DNA of 64,000 nucleotides from Ricordea florida (taxonomy: Eukaryota; Cnidaria; Anthozoa; Corallimorpharia; Ricordeidae). The position numbers and the translations under genes were made by a program. Under the pieces are notes generated by a model. That model was given only the letters and a program-made list of their open reading frames with translations, made no database searches and was not told the origin of the DNA. Within the stretch, counting starts at the first letter, position 1. Every line of letters starts with the position of its first letter. The stretch is taken from NCBI GenBank assembly GCA_949710005.1, contig OX453272.1, positions 11,123,588 to 11,187,587 of the forward strand. Direction: 5' to 3'. This document shows, piece by piece, positions 1 through 9,783 of this stretch.

Positions 1-250
1 CTTCCAATAAACTATTGAAGAATTGGAGAGGGGTAGCCTACTGGAGCAGATGCTTTTTACGGCTCTCATTTCACCAGCAGAGAATAGAGCAACAAAACCA
101 GAGTGAAAAAAGGGTCTGCTCCTGCATTGAAGCGGAAGGTTTTTTCCTTTTTATGGTAGTCAAACTAAACAATCAACTAAATTAAGAATGGAACTGTATC
201 AGTTAATTGATAAAGCTCCAGAAAAGGAAAAAAACAAAAACAAGCATTAC

Positions 251-1566
251 CTTTTATTGTGCTAACTGGGGTTACACCATCTGTGCTCTGTACTCCAGCT
301 AAAATTAGCTGGTTCACATTTTTGTTTTCAGGTCCATCAAAGCTAAAATGTAAACAGTCCACACTGTTACATGTATATTAGCACCAATCAGACCAAATCA
401 AATAAAATTTCACTGTTATAGTTTGAAACTAAAAATTAATCAAAAGAAAGATGGTACATTAACTACCTTTTGGAAAAGTCCCAGAGGATTTGTGCTCCAT
501 CATCTCCAACAAGGCTTTTGTAAACTTCTCGAACATTGGCCTATTGAATGCAAAATGTAAATGATAAAAAAAAAAAACAGCTACTAGTAATATTGAAATT
601 ATTACAGCTGTTAAATGGGGTCTAATGGAGGAAGGAGAGTCAACAAAAGAATAACAAAAAAAATTCAAAGAAGGGCAAGAACTAGGTAATTGTAGCTGGC
701 TATCCATACTCAGTTTAAGTTATATAATAGCTTTGAATTCCCCTAACATTCACCTTATTTTTTCTTTGTCAAAGAAGGTGCCAGTACAAATATTGAAGAA
801 TCACCAACTCAGCCATTATTTTCTTTAACCCTAACCTGAGATCAGGCTCTATTTTTGTTTCGCTTTGAAAATAACATTCCGGTGGGCAAGGCGAAATGAA
901 AATAGAGAATGTATGAGAACTGCTAAAATTGGGCCTGATCTCAGGTTACTTCCACCCCCACCCTCTGCTATTGAGGGCATTCGAATTTTACCTTTTCAAA
1001 GATTTAAATTTTTATTACCCTAAAGAAAACAGAGAATCAAAGTTCTAACATCTTTCTCCCTTCAGAAATGGCCCTTGAAATTCTGACCCTATGGATTTCT
1101 TTATCTCTCAGTAGATGGTATGGGCAGTCAGTTGGAAAAGGATCACTATTTCCCTTGCTTTTGGCATGCAAATAAGGGTTACTACTACTGTAATTTTTAA
1201 CAATGGGTTCACATTGCCCTTATGACGTCACAGAAATGCCTCTGAACATTTTTGCAGGCCTACACGTAGCTTTTATCTCTTTTCGTTGATACGGGGGTTC
1301 TTGAAATTTCAAGTGTGAGCGAAAAAAGATAATAATAAATAAAATCCGAAAAAAGGTGAAAACTACAGAAGTGTTAAACTTACTGTAAGAGCCTTGGGCA
1401 AGCGTCTTGACTTTTTTTCCCGCCCTTTTTGGCTTTGGGTGATGTTTTCTTCGATCCTCTGTTCGAGGCGCTGGTTGAACTCCTCCTGTCTCTGTATAAA
1501 TGATTTAAGGTGGTCAAGAATTTCCACTGGTACTTGACCTCCTTGTACACTTTCATCCGCGTTCAC
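251..1566 (-). CDS. Unnamed gene, three phase-compatible exons (partial)
   Basis: I infer three minus-strand exons: about 1566 to 1384, 540 to 467 and 342 to 251. Each internal edge has a splice signal: donor GTAAGT after 1384, acceptor before 540, donor GTAGTT after 467, acceptor TTTTAG before 342, donor GTAATG after 251. Joined in frame they stay open. The first exon is charged and coiled-coil-like (EILDHLKSFIQRQEEFNQR, then a basic KKSRRLPKALT end). The second begins ANVREVYKSLVGDDG and the third contains NKNVNQLILAGVQSTDG. The start of the first exon runs into a (TA)n tract, so the true 5' end is not visible, and the 3' end lies off the window. I do not recognise the family. A chromatin or mobile-element coiled-coil protein is possible. 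The phase agreement across two introns is the main support. Confidence 0.5.
832..948. repeat. 117-bp foldback element
   Basis: A 16-bp perfect inverted repeat (TAACCTGAGATCAGGC and its complement) bounds 117 bp. The interior is also partly self-complementary (CTCTATTTT against AAAATAGAG). It looks like a small MITE. No convincing target duplication is seen. Confidence 0.6.
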
Positions 1567-1590
1567 GTCCAAAAATAAATATGTAAATAA

Positions 1591-1623
1591 ATGTAAATAT
1601 ATATATATATGTATATATATATG

Positions 1624-1656
<33 letters not shown>

Positions 1657-1680
1657 GTAAATATATAAATAAATATGTCA
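1591..1680. repeat. (TA)n-rich microsatellite
   Basis: Runs of TATATA broken by ATG and AAA. It abuts the upstream exon on one side and the Penelope-like fragment on the other. Confidence 0.9.
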
Positions 1681-1945
1681 CGCATACGTCATGACAGAAA
1701 TTTGTCACACGTATGCTACACCTTAGTCACGCCCTGCGGAAAAATTTAGCTTGTTTCCTGTACGTGAATCCGCTACAAATCTGTAAAAGTACTTTACGCG
1801 GCTCACACTATGTATAAATACAAGCTTGTAATTCTCATTTGTAAAACTCCCTGAAGAAGTCCGCGACAGTCGGACGAAACGCGTAGGAGAATAAATCAGT
1901 TTTACAAAACCAGTTCGCAGAGTGCTGCTCACTAGTTTATTTTTC
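1681..1945 (+). mobile_element. Penelope-like or retrozyme-type terminal fragment
   Basis: This 265-bp non-coding segment lies directly against a (TA)n tract and contains a hammerhead-like motif at 1847-1889. Hammerhead ribozymes in terminal repeats are a known trait of Penelope-like retroelements and of retrozymes. No reverse transcriptase or GIY-YIG sequence is present here. Its right edge is set only by the start of the kinase exon region, so the boundary is approximate. Confidence 0.45.
1847..1889 (+). ncRNA. Hammerhead-like ribozyme motif
   Basis: Order of parts: stem I 5' strand CTCC, core CTGAAGA, one extra A, stem II GTCCG / CGGAC around a 7-nt loop, GAAA core, a self-complementary stem III ACGCGT, cleavage-site A, stem I 3' strand GGAG. 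CTCC pairs with GGAG and GTCCG with CGGAC. The single extra A after the first core box departs from the textbook consensus, so activity is uncertain. The palindromic short stem III fits the minimal or dimeric hammerheads known from Penelope-like elements. Confidence 0.6.
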
Positions 1946-1957
1946 TAAAAAAAACAG

Positions 1958-2461
1958 TTTTGCAATGTGGAAGGCAAAGCATACACTCTTCACAGGACTT
2001 TACACAGCCATACCTTGGTTTTAAAAAATCAAGAGTGGTTTCATGTTATTTTGCAACTTCTAGAAGCACTCAAAGTGTTGCACAACTCTGGACTGATTCA
2101 TCAGGATATAAAAGGTGATAACATCTTGCTTACATACAAAAATACACTGTTTGTGCCAGTAATCATTGATTTTGGAAAGTGCATTAGAAAACAGGAAGCC
2201 AGTAGAAAAGTTTTGTCCAAACAAGAACAAGAAACATACAAACAGAAGTACACACATGTTGCCCCTGAAGTTGTTGCAGGAACTCACCCTCCATCCTATG
2301 CAAGTGATGTATATGCCCTTGGCCGTCTGTTAAGGCAGATTGCAACCAAGATTGGTAGCAAGCCACTTCTCTCCCTTAGTGAATGCAGCCTAAAGAATGA
2401 CCCAAATGCTAGGGCTTCTTTGGATCACCTATTGGTCAGTGTCAAGTCTCTGTCATCATGA
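1958..2461 (+). CDS. Protein kinase domain, C-terminal exon (partial)
   Basis: The frame stays open from a possible acceptor (AAACAG before 1958) to TGA at 2459-2461. It encodes the C-lobe half of a eukaryotic protein kinase: the catalytic loop GLIHQDIKGDN (HQD in place of HRD, catalytic Asp kept), then VIIDFGK (DFG), then VAPEVVAG (APE-type motif), then SDVYALGRLL (helix F region). The N-lobe with the glycine loop and VAIK lysine is absent, so upstream exons are missing or were lost where the Penelope fragment inserted. The acceptor lacks a good pyrimidine tract. It could be the last exon of a live gene or a remnant. The substrate cannot be told. Confidence 0.6.
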   Translation, partial: FCNVEGKAYTLHRTLHSHTLVLKNQEWFHVILQLLEALKVLHNSGLIHQDIKGDNILLTYKNTLFVPVIIDFGKCIRKQEASRKVLSKQEQETYKQKYTHVAPEVVAGTHPPSYASDVYALGRLLRQIATKIGSKPLLSLSECSLKNDPNARASLDHLLVSVKSLSS

Positions 2462-2805
2462 TTAGGTTCTTGATATTAAATAGAGAGGAGAAGTCGTTAT
2501 GTCAAATTTCTTGATGACAACAAAGTGAAAAGGTCACTTAAAAAGTGAATTCACACTGTTTCAAACTTATCGATCTTATTCAGTTTCTTTTAGTTTGTAA
2601 AATTGTGGAGAAATTATTTTCTGAGGTTGAATCCAAAAGGACCATATCTGACTTTAGAAAAAGAAAAAGAAAATTCTTGTGCTGTGTTCACCAACTCCAT
2701 AAACCAGTGACGTGAAATTAGGAAGTTTCTAGTTGCAGACTTGCAACAATGGATAAGAAATGTACAAAAAAACGTGATGCACATGCAAAGTTGTTGTTTT
2801 GCTAA

Positions 2806-3104
2806 CATAAATAGAGGATATTACATGGCCGCGCAGAGATAAGACATTTCTCTTCAACTGTTGAACAAGAAGAGAAATTTTGTATCTCCAAGCAGCCATG
2901 TAATGTCCTATTTATTATGTAAACACCAATGAAATACCAAGCCATTTCACTTTAACAGTTTTGTGAAAGGCCCAATTTATTATCAAGCCATAGCAAAGGT
3001 GATATTTTCACATGTGAAGATAACATGTTATTTTCACCTGTGAAGATATCAAGTTTTTGCAAGAAAGCTCACCTAGTATTTCATTGGTGTTTATATAATA
3101 AACT
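2806..3104. repeat. Nested foldback MITE-like element
   Basis: Two nested inverted repeats. The inner one pairs the segment around 2806-2830 (ATAAATAGAGGATATTACATGG) with 2895-2920. The outer one pairs GTAAACACCAATGAAATAC near 2919-2937 with GTATTTCATTGGTGTTTA at 3076-3093. No coding sequence lies inside. It is probably non-autonomous. Confidence 0.5.
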
Positions 3105-3879
3105 GATTTCTTTTCTGCCGTTCGTTGCCATCGCTGTGGTTGTTGCTTAAGCTTCCCACTGTTGTGATCCAGAAATGTTGCTACCATGGTAAAGTGACAT
3201 CATACTCCTTCTCTCTATTGGTTGTCATACCACCACTAACTAAAACTTTATATCACACTGTCAAGGACACTGTGGCAGGGCTACAAACCCTTTAAGCCCC
3301 AAGAATCACCCAAAACAGTTTTCCCCTCACAACATCATTACTTCATTAAAGGAAAGATTATGACAACAAAATAAACACCACAAGGAGAAGGGTTTCATCT
3401 TTCAACAAATTAATTCTCTCAACTAATGCGTGGAGATTATTAGGGAAATTTTGTCTTTGAATATTGGGGCTTAAAGGGTAAAAGTGTTTTAATGATTTTA
3501 ATATTGAGACCTTTATTTTAAAAAAATAGCTTTCTAATAAAATTACTGATAAGTTACTGAAGTTTTGCTTTAGCTTGACTGAAAGCCAAGTCCACTCTGT
3601 CCGATCTTAGGTTATTTTTCTTCTGTTTTTAAAATGACCTGGCTATAAATTTAAATTTATAAGGTGGATTTGACTATTGTATGACATATTTTACTGCACA
3701 AGTAAGGATTTCACATTCTGTAGGAGAATTGTTATTTACTTCAGGCTCAACTGAAAGCCAAAACCACTGTTTCTGGTCATACTAGCAGGGTTTCTTTTTT
3801 CAAATGACCTCCTTTGCGAGCTTGGAACTACAGAAAAGTGATGGTGAAATATTTACCTTTAATTCAGTTTTCCTTACAT
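3105..3879. other. No gene seen
   Basis: AT-rich sequence with many stops in all frames. No recognisable protein, RNA gene or repeat edge. Confidence 0.6.
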
Positions 3880-3978
3880 AGTAGGTGGAAGCTTGTAGTT
3901 GCCCAGATGTTTTCATCTTAAGGCAGCGCACCGGAAACGGAACAGGACAGATGTTTCATCTGTTAAGTTAGCGGAAGC
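3880..3978 (+). repeat. 99-bp direct repeat, copy 1
   Basis: It begins AGTAGGTGGAAGCTTGTAG and contains GGCAGCGCACCGGAAACG. A nearly identical copy lies 249 bp downstream at 4129-4227, differing at only a few positions. Confidence 0.85.
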
Positions 3979-4128
3979 TTCCCTTGTAAGGTAAATTCAA
4001 TGATTGGCGGAGGTAGTAATTTTTCCAGACTCACTGTATGAAATCATCATGATTAGAAAGGTAAATACCAAAGGCTAAACTCAACATTGGTCAATCACTT
4101 AAATTTCACAAGTGTGTGTTGACTGCAG

Positions 4129-4227
4129 AGTAGGTGGAAGCTTGTAGTTGCCCAGATGTTTTCATCTTTAGGCAGCGCACCGGAAACGGGACAGGACAGA
4201 TGTTTCATCTGTTAAGTTAGCCGAAGC
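4129..4227 (+). repeat. 99-bp direct repeat, copy 2
   Basis: Second copy of the repeat at 3880-3978, in the same orientation. The spacer between the copies is unrelated sequence. Confidence 0.85.
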
Positions 4228-6867
4228 AAACTTTGTAGTGAATACAAATAATGGGCGACAAGTTTTGGTCATGGACCATGTTATTTCTGCAGTAAATACC
4301 ATTCCCGTGTAGGTCATTTGAAAGAGAAGCTCTGGATCCCAAAAGACATGATGCAGAGTGGATCTGGTTCTTTTGCTTTTAATCACTGCTGAACGTCACT
4401 TTACTTATTTAAAATGGCAGTGAAATGAGGTGTCAAGACCTGATGGTGAATCCCTGGTGTATCAGCACTCACAAAGTAGATAACGTTTTTGTATTGGGAT
4501 CAGTTTTGGTCCAGACTGGAAGACTTCTAACAAAGGATTTAGCATGTTGTGCTCTTATGATTTTCTTTCTTCTTTTGAGATTTTGGCCATGGCAACAGTA
4601 GCACTACATGAACACTGTAGTTATCATTTTTTAATAACTGAGTTAATAAACTCTTCCAATTTGCAGTGTTTTTGCATAAAGGCTCTATGCCAGGTACCAC
4701 ACAGAAAGCACACAATAGGTAATGGGCAAAACTCTGGTGGCAGGGAAGCACTTAAATCTAGGGGTAAGGGGACCAGGAGAGAAGCCCTCCTGGGGGGAGA
4801 CAAGATTGAGTGGTACCGGGGGAAGCCACCCTAGACAGGAGTCCTGGTAGTCTCTGGGGGTGAGGCCCATATACCCCAGTCACTAGGAACTAAGGGGAAC
4901 CAGGAGCGGTGGCCATTCTGGGTGGAGTACAGATCAGGTGTGACCGGGGGTCCACACCCTGGAGTGGACATTTTTCCAGACCTGTCTCCAAGGGCTAAGC
5001 CTTACTGTGGGGTAAAGTGCAGCTAGGGGTTACACTTCCCTGCCACTACTTTTATTGGGAAGCAAGACAGTAGTTTCACATCCCAGGAACTTAATGAAGG
5101 AATAAGACCTAGTCCAGTATAACACCATAATATAAATGATTAATCTTCAACATACATTTAGATGTAGAAGAATAAAATAATGATCTGCTTGAAATACATT
5201 CTGGTCATGCTAAATATATAGTGAACATAATTGATAATCGAAAGAGCTAAACAAAGGTTCCAGTCAGAACAAAAGGTGGGTGGGAGGGAAAAACGCTGTT
5301 GTGAATGAACCGAAGGCCTAAGAGAACTGACTGGGAAAGGACAGTGTACGGCAAATAGAGGAGCTCATGTGCATGATGAGCATGTGGTAATATGAATGGT
5401 ACCTTAGTCCAGTCTAGTAAATATATCATGCTAAGTCACAGTGGACTTTGCCAAAGGAGAAGGCTACATTGTAATCAAACAACTAGTTACTGTTCATTGT
5501 TTTTTCGTGTACTTTGAGCTAGTACCTACCATTACTTAGTACAAAAGCTAATTCAAATCTTGAATTTTGTGTGACAAGAACAGAGACATGACTGTTGCTA
5601 GTACGTCAATAAGTGTTGTTTCATAGGGCATAATTCTCAAGTTTCTTAAGATCATTTTTACCTTAAACTTGAATTTATCTTTATTTTTTACTAATTCGTT
5701 GAAATTTAGTAAAACTTTGTTATCTTGCTGACGTGCTTTCTACGTTTTGGAAAGAAAAATTGTTTGAATGGCTTACCCAATGTCACTCTTTTTTAGTGTA
5801 ATGCAGTGTTTTATAAAGAAAATACAAAACAAGACTAATAAATGCGAGTAGAAAAATTTGGTGGTGACATTGCTCAAACCGATTCTTTAAAAACCGTCAA
5901 CTAGTCGATCTGTACTCTGATTGATTGTATTTTCTATCACATGGTATAATTGAACTGATGTAAAATAGTGTTAATTCCAAATTCTCTTTGAAATAAAGTT
6001 TATGCTTTCAGGGGGGATCTTTATCCACCCCATGACTTGTGTTCATTATACACACTTTAGATTACCCTTCTTTCCTTTCTTATTGCCTTTGCAATTCCTC
6101 AGTTCATGGTCAAAATTTGTTAAGGGGTTACTTTTCCTTTAAAGTGGACTGATGCTCTGTCGGTTGCGGAGTGGAAGTTGGAAAATTGTTTAGTCAACTA
6201 GGTTGACATTGTCACGTCAAAAAGATGGCGTTTCGAACGTTCATTCCTCATCATAACGAATACTATCAGTATACCGAAAGCAAATGTGCAAAAACACTCG
6301 CAAATCTGGTTATTTGGAAGTAATGCAAACTTTGTCCAAAAGTAAATATTTGCACATGTTACATGAGTAAAACGTACGCTAAAGTTTTTGGATGTAGTTT
6401 GGGTAAACGTTGGAAAACAGTGATGCATACATATAAATTTGCAACATGTTTGCTTAGATTTTTGCAGAAAGCAAACATTATTTTTCCACAGAGAACAAAT
6501 CTGGAGTGAATGTACACCGGATTTGTTGATTTGCGGAGGTATCAAATACGAAGCAAATATAAAGTAGATTTCAGGTTTACGTCGTATTTGCACGTAATTT
6601 CAACAGAATAAACATCTGTGTTTGCATCATAATTACTTCTGGTGAAAATTTTGGTCAAATTTAGAGGGCTAAATTTGCATCATATTTACTTCTGTTGCAA
6701 ACCTGTTTAAATCCATTTTTTCGTGCAGTGTAAGGCAGTGCTAGCTGGGAATATTTCGCTGATGCGTTGAGTATTCTTACATTATTTTTTTATCACAGAC
6801 AATGTTAGGTTTGCACTGCACGTGTGTCGACAGACGTCAGCATCGTGTTTCAGTTTAGCTTCACCTC
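4228..6867. other. No gene seen; GC-rich patch inside
   Basis: No reading frame here looks like a protein family. About 4683-5040 is unlike its AT-rich surroundings, with many GGGG and CCTGG-type runs and short imperfect repeats. About 6540-6730 has repeated ATTTGCATCATATTTACTTCTG-like phrases of repeat origin. Confidence 0.5.
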
Positions 6868-6920
6868 GTTCCCAGGGTTCTCTCCTACTCGGGGGCCGAG
6901 TGGGAGAGGACCCTGGGAAC
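6868..6920. repeat. 53-bp hairpin
   Basis: The arms GTTCCCAGGGTTCTCTCC and GGAGAGGACCCTGGGAAC-type sequence pair almost perfectly around CGGGGG. It looks like a short foldback repeat. Confidence 0.65.
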
Positions 6921-7138
6921 AAGTTTGAGTTAAGCTTTGTGTTTTACACAATAAAATTGTTTCATATAAAACAGGAACGCATTCAAAATGTCTTAAGAGC
7001 AGCAAAAAAGTGTTTTTCTTATCCTGAAACCTTATAAAACAAGCTTAAAATTGCTCAGAAAAAAATCGCACAATCTTCATTATTTATCGCATAATTGGCC
7101 TCTGTAATCGCATAATCTGCCCTGCAAATTTCGCATAA

Positions 7139-7557
7139 TTTGCATTTTTTTATCGCACCCTATCAGAAGGCCTGCCTTCTCCTGCAGTCACAGTTTTATT
7201 CATCGTATAAAAGTAACACCACCTTAAAACCACCAAAATCAGTTCTTAAAGAACTGATTTTGAAGAAATGGTGGAATATTCAAATCTACCTTCTTTTCTT
7301 TTAGAAGGTCTCCAATGTTAAAATCCTTGTCGGCCATGACAGCATCACCCTCCTCCAAAAGATCCAAGATCCCACTGCATCTGGTGATTTCCTTGTCACT
7401 GATAGCCCCTGTGTATAGATTTGACACAAAACTGACAGCCCCATTTGGTGTGATTCCTATCAGGCCCTTTAAGGTGGTGTTACTTTTATACGATGAATAA
7501 AACTGTGACTGCAGGAGAAGGCAGGCCTTCTGATAGGGTGCGATAAAAAAATGCAAA
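7139..7557. repeat. Perfect 90-bp inverted repeat around a transposase fragment
   Basis: The arms 7139-7228 and 7468-7557 are exact reverse complements over 90 bp. The right arm reads, on the minus strand, as transposase-like coding sequence (QSQFYSSYKSNTTLKG), so the left arm is an inverted copy of coding sequence rather than a transposon end. A short palindrome, CAGTTCTTAAAGAACTG, lies just inside the left arm. The structure suggests a template-switch or inverted-duplication event. Confidence 0.85.
7239..7505 (-). pseudogene. DDE_Tnp_4-type transposase fragment
   Basis: The minus frame reads LKGLIGITPNGAVSFVSN, then YTGAISDKEITRCSGIL, then AVMADKDFNIGDLL, then LNIPPFL. The same layout occurs in the transposase at 35325-35852 (LIGVAPNAVITHVSKLF, LADKGFLIAD, NIPPFL). 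It therefore covers the middle of a PIF/ISL2EU-type DDE domain including its second catalytic Asp. The first Asp region and the final Glu region are missing. The frame is continuous with the SWIM gene upstream, giving an accidental in-frame fusion of 290 codons. Confidence 0.7.
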
Positions 7558-7569
7558 AAGGAAAAGGAA

Positions 7570-8764
7570 AGCTTCTGCTGGTATGACAGGACAGATCCCT
7601 TTGGAACATTCCCAAATTTGCATGGGACAAATTGCACATTTGTCAGTCTGTCTCTCTCAGGGAGTATGGTTGCAAAAAGTGGAAGCGGTTTAAAGCCAGT
7701 AAAATGTTCTTTAGTTAAAGTTCCATAAAGGGGAGAGGGTGAGTATAAAGTGCTTTTTATGTAGCGGCTGTAGGTTGCACCTATTTGAGGCTTTGTTACC
7801 AGAACATCTTGGATTTCGTTCTGCTGAATGTGTTTTCCCCTTGGTACACTCCATCTCTGCTTCATGCTTGTACAGGTTAACTCATCCGGCAGGACACGGT
7901 GGCCTAACTGCTTAAGGAGAGCTAGGTAGTATAGCAGGCCAACGACATGCTGACAGTAACCCCCTGCGCCTGCAATGCAAGAGCACTTAGCACCACTCAG
8001 TGACCCGTCTGTCTTTTTGGCTATAAACTCCAGGCTGTGAGGTGGTTCAGTCTTTTTCATTGACCTATAACACTTGGCGCTGACCTTTAGGGTTTCTGTG
8101 GTACGTGTCACTGAAAAAAAATATTAAATTTCTTTAAGTTACTTCCTATCTTGTAATAAAATGATCTAGACAATTTCATGGGTGAGGGGCTTGGTACCTT
8201 TAATATCCTCCAAGTATCCTGGTTCTGCCATATATTTGTAAGCCTTTGCAGTACTAGTGCATCCAGATTTCCCTTTTGCATAGCGCCCAACATCGTCGAA
8301 AGTCAGCGGTGGAAAATCTGATATATCTTGAGAATCAAACGCTTCAGCTGCTACAAAAGGCAAATAAGAATCAAAAGTTCGATTCTTACACATTCAAGCG
8401 ACACAAAAGATAGCACATTTTCCAGCGAAAAGAATATTCTTTTCAAGTCACGGAGTTGTTTTTTCTTGTGTAAAAGGCATTCTACAAAAATCTAGAGTTT
8501 TCAGGTTCAATCGTGATATGCATTTGTTGATTCTATTGCAAGGATTGAAGAACTCATTGAGTATAGAATTCGAGTAAACAAGCACTACCGACTATGAAAA
8601 TTCTTGAGAACATTAGCTATAACTTGGCCATGAAAAGCCCGTAAATTCTACGGATTCCCAATAGAAGCCTTAAGATATAATTTCTACTCATTTTGTGTTC
8701 TTGTATGTCATAAAAATAAAAGAAAACGCCGGGTTTTCTCGCACATACCTTCGGAGGTTGCCAT
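7570..8764 (-). pseudogene. SWIM zinc-finger gene of the YqaJ-partner type, 3' truncated
   Basis: Three exons: 8764-8749 (MATSE plus one base), 8350-8198 and 8110 down to about 7570. Splice edges are GTATGT, TTGTAG, GTACCA and TTTCAG. Exon 1 is 16 nt and phase 1, exactly as in the intact relative at 40518. Exon 2 encodes FPPLTFDDVGRYAKGKSG and AYKYMAEPGYLEDIK. Exon 3 has RSMKKTEPPHSLEF and the SWIM motif CSCIAGAGGYCQHVVGLLYY (CxC...CxH), then SVPRGKHIQQNEIQD. Similarity stops after SVLSYQQKLS, where the relative continues into the YqaJ nuclease. The nuclease half is gone and transposase sequence follows. Probably a dead copy. Confidence 0.75.
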
Positions 8765-9783
8765 GTTGAATGGCGACCGAGCGGGAAGTTTCGCCAAGTT
8801 TCGCTTGAATTTTCGGTCTTTTCTCTTGCTTCTGGTCCAAAATACCACCGCAATATTACAATAGAAACTAGAACTTGTCGATTCTTTAAGATCGGACTAA
8901 TGGTCACGCTTCGAAGAGGTTGGAAAATACTTCGAAGTCGGGGCTCTTGACATTACTCGTGACCTTGTGTTTGGGTTCACCGACTGGAAAGCTTGCTCTC
9001 CAGTTCGGCGTTGCTATGAGGTAACCAAGCACGTGACCCTTAGCTGCACAAGGCCTTGTTAGGATCGTCACGCAACGCTTCTCCCCCACTTTAGTATCAT
9101 GTGTTGTTTCTCCAAATATATTATAACTCCTCTTATAAAACAAACAGCCTGAGGCGGACGCCATGGGGTCTGGTTTTGGATGACATCGGCAATTTAAGAA
9201 AGTGAACTTTGCCACACTCTTTTATAAAAAAAAAAATAATATTACCATTTATTTGGATACTATGTGCTTATTGACTCAGTGGGAGGGCCGGACGGGAAAT
9301 TATTATATGGCAAAGACAGTCTTGGAAAAATCCCTGTGCTCTGATTGGTTCTTTCTCGGTCAGGAATTTGCACTACGGACCATTTCTATGGAAACGGTCG
9401 AACCCGTGTATTTTTGTTTAGGAGCGAAGCCGGCAAATTCAAAATTTGCAACAAAACAAAGAAAAAAAACTGTGAATATTGTCATTCTTCACAGTGAAAC
9501 TACCAGAAGAAGCTAAAAAGTTTGAAATTTTTACGAAATTTTAAAGATGGATGAAGCAAGCCACCGGAAGTGCATTTTACTATCAGGAATAGAGTGCCAT
9601 ATAATAACTAGACGCATGACTGCGTGAACTCGGGCTTTCTTTCAACATCTTGCTATGTAGACTATGTAGAAGTCGAACGCTACACAAGTCGTCTTTAAGC
9701 AACGTGAAAATCTCAAAGTTATTTGACACCAGATTTGTTGGCCCTGAATCAGGTGACGTCAGAAACATATATAACAACATATA
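8765..9783. other. Upstream flank of the SWIM gene; no other gene
   Basis: On the minus strand, GTCACGTGCTTGGTTACC and TAGCAACGCC near 9000-9040 match the flank of the intact relative (about 40247-40285: GTCACGTGCCTGGATACC, TAGCAACGCC). The two genes thus share a 5' region with a CACGTG E-box. About 9240-9783 holds no recognised gene. Confidence 0.5.

Noticed and set aside
1723-1932. 69-aa minus ORF over the hammerhead-like motif
   Set aside because: It overlaps a structured RNA motif in a terminal-repeat-like fragment, with no protein family resemblance.
6198-6593. 131-aa minus-strand ORF
   Set aside because: Biased composition and repeat-like DNA with no family resemblance or splice support.
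8617-9215. Two minus ORFs upstream of the SWIM gene
   Set aside because: They lie in the promoter-like flank shared with the relative at 40.2-40.5 kb, where no such frame is kept.
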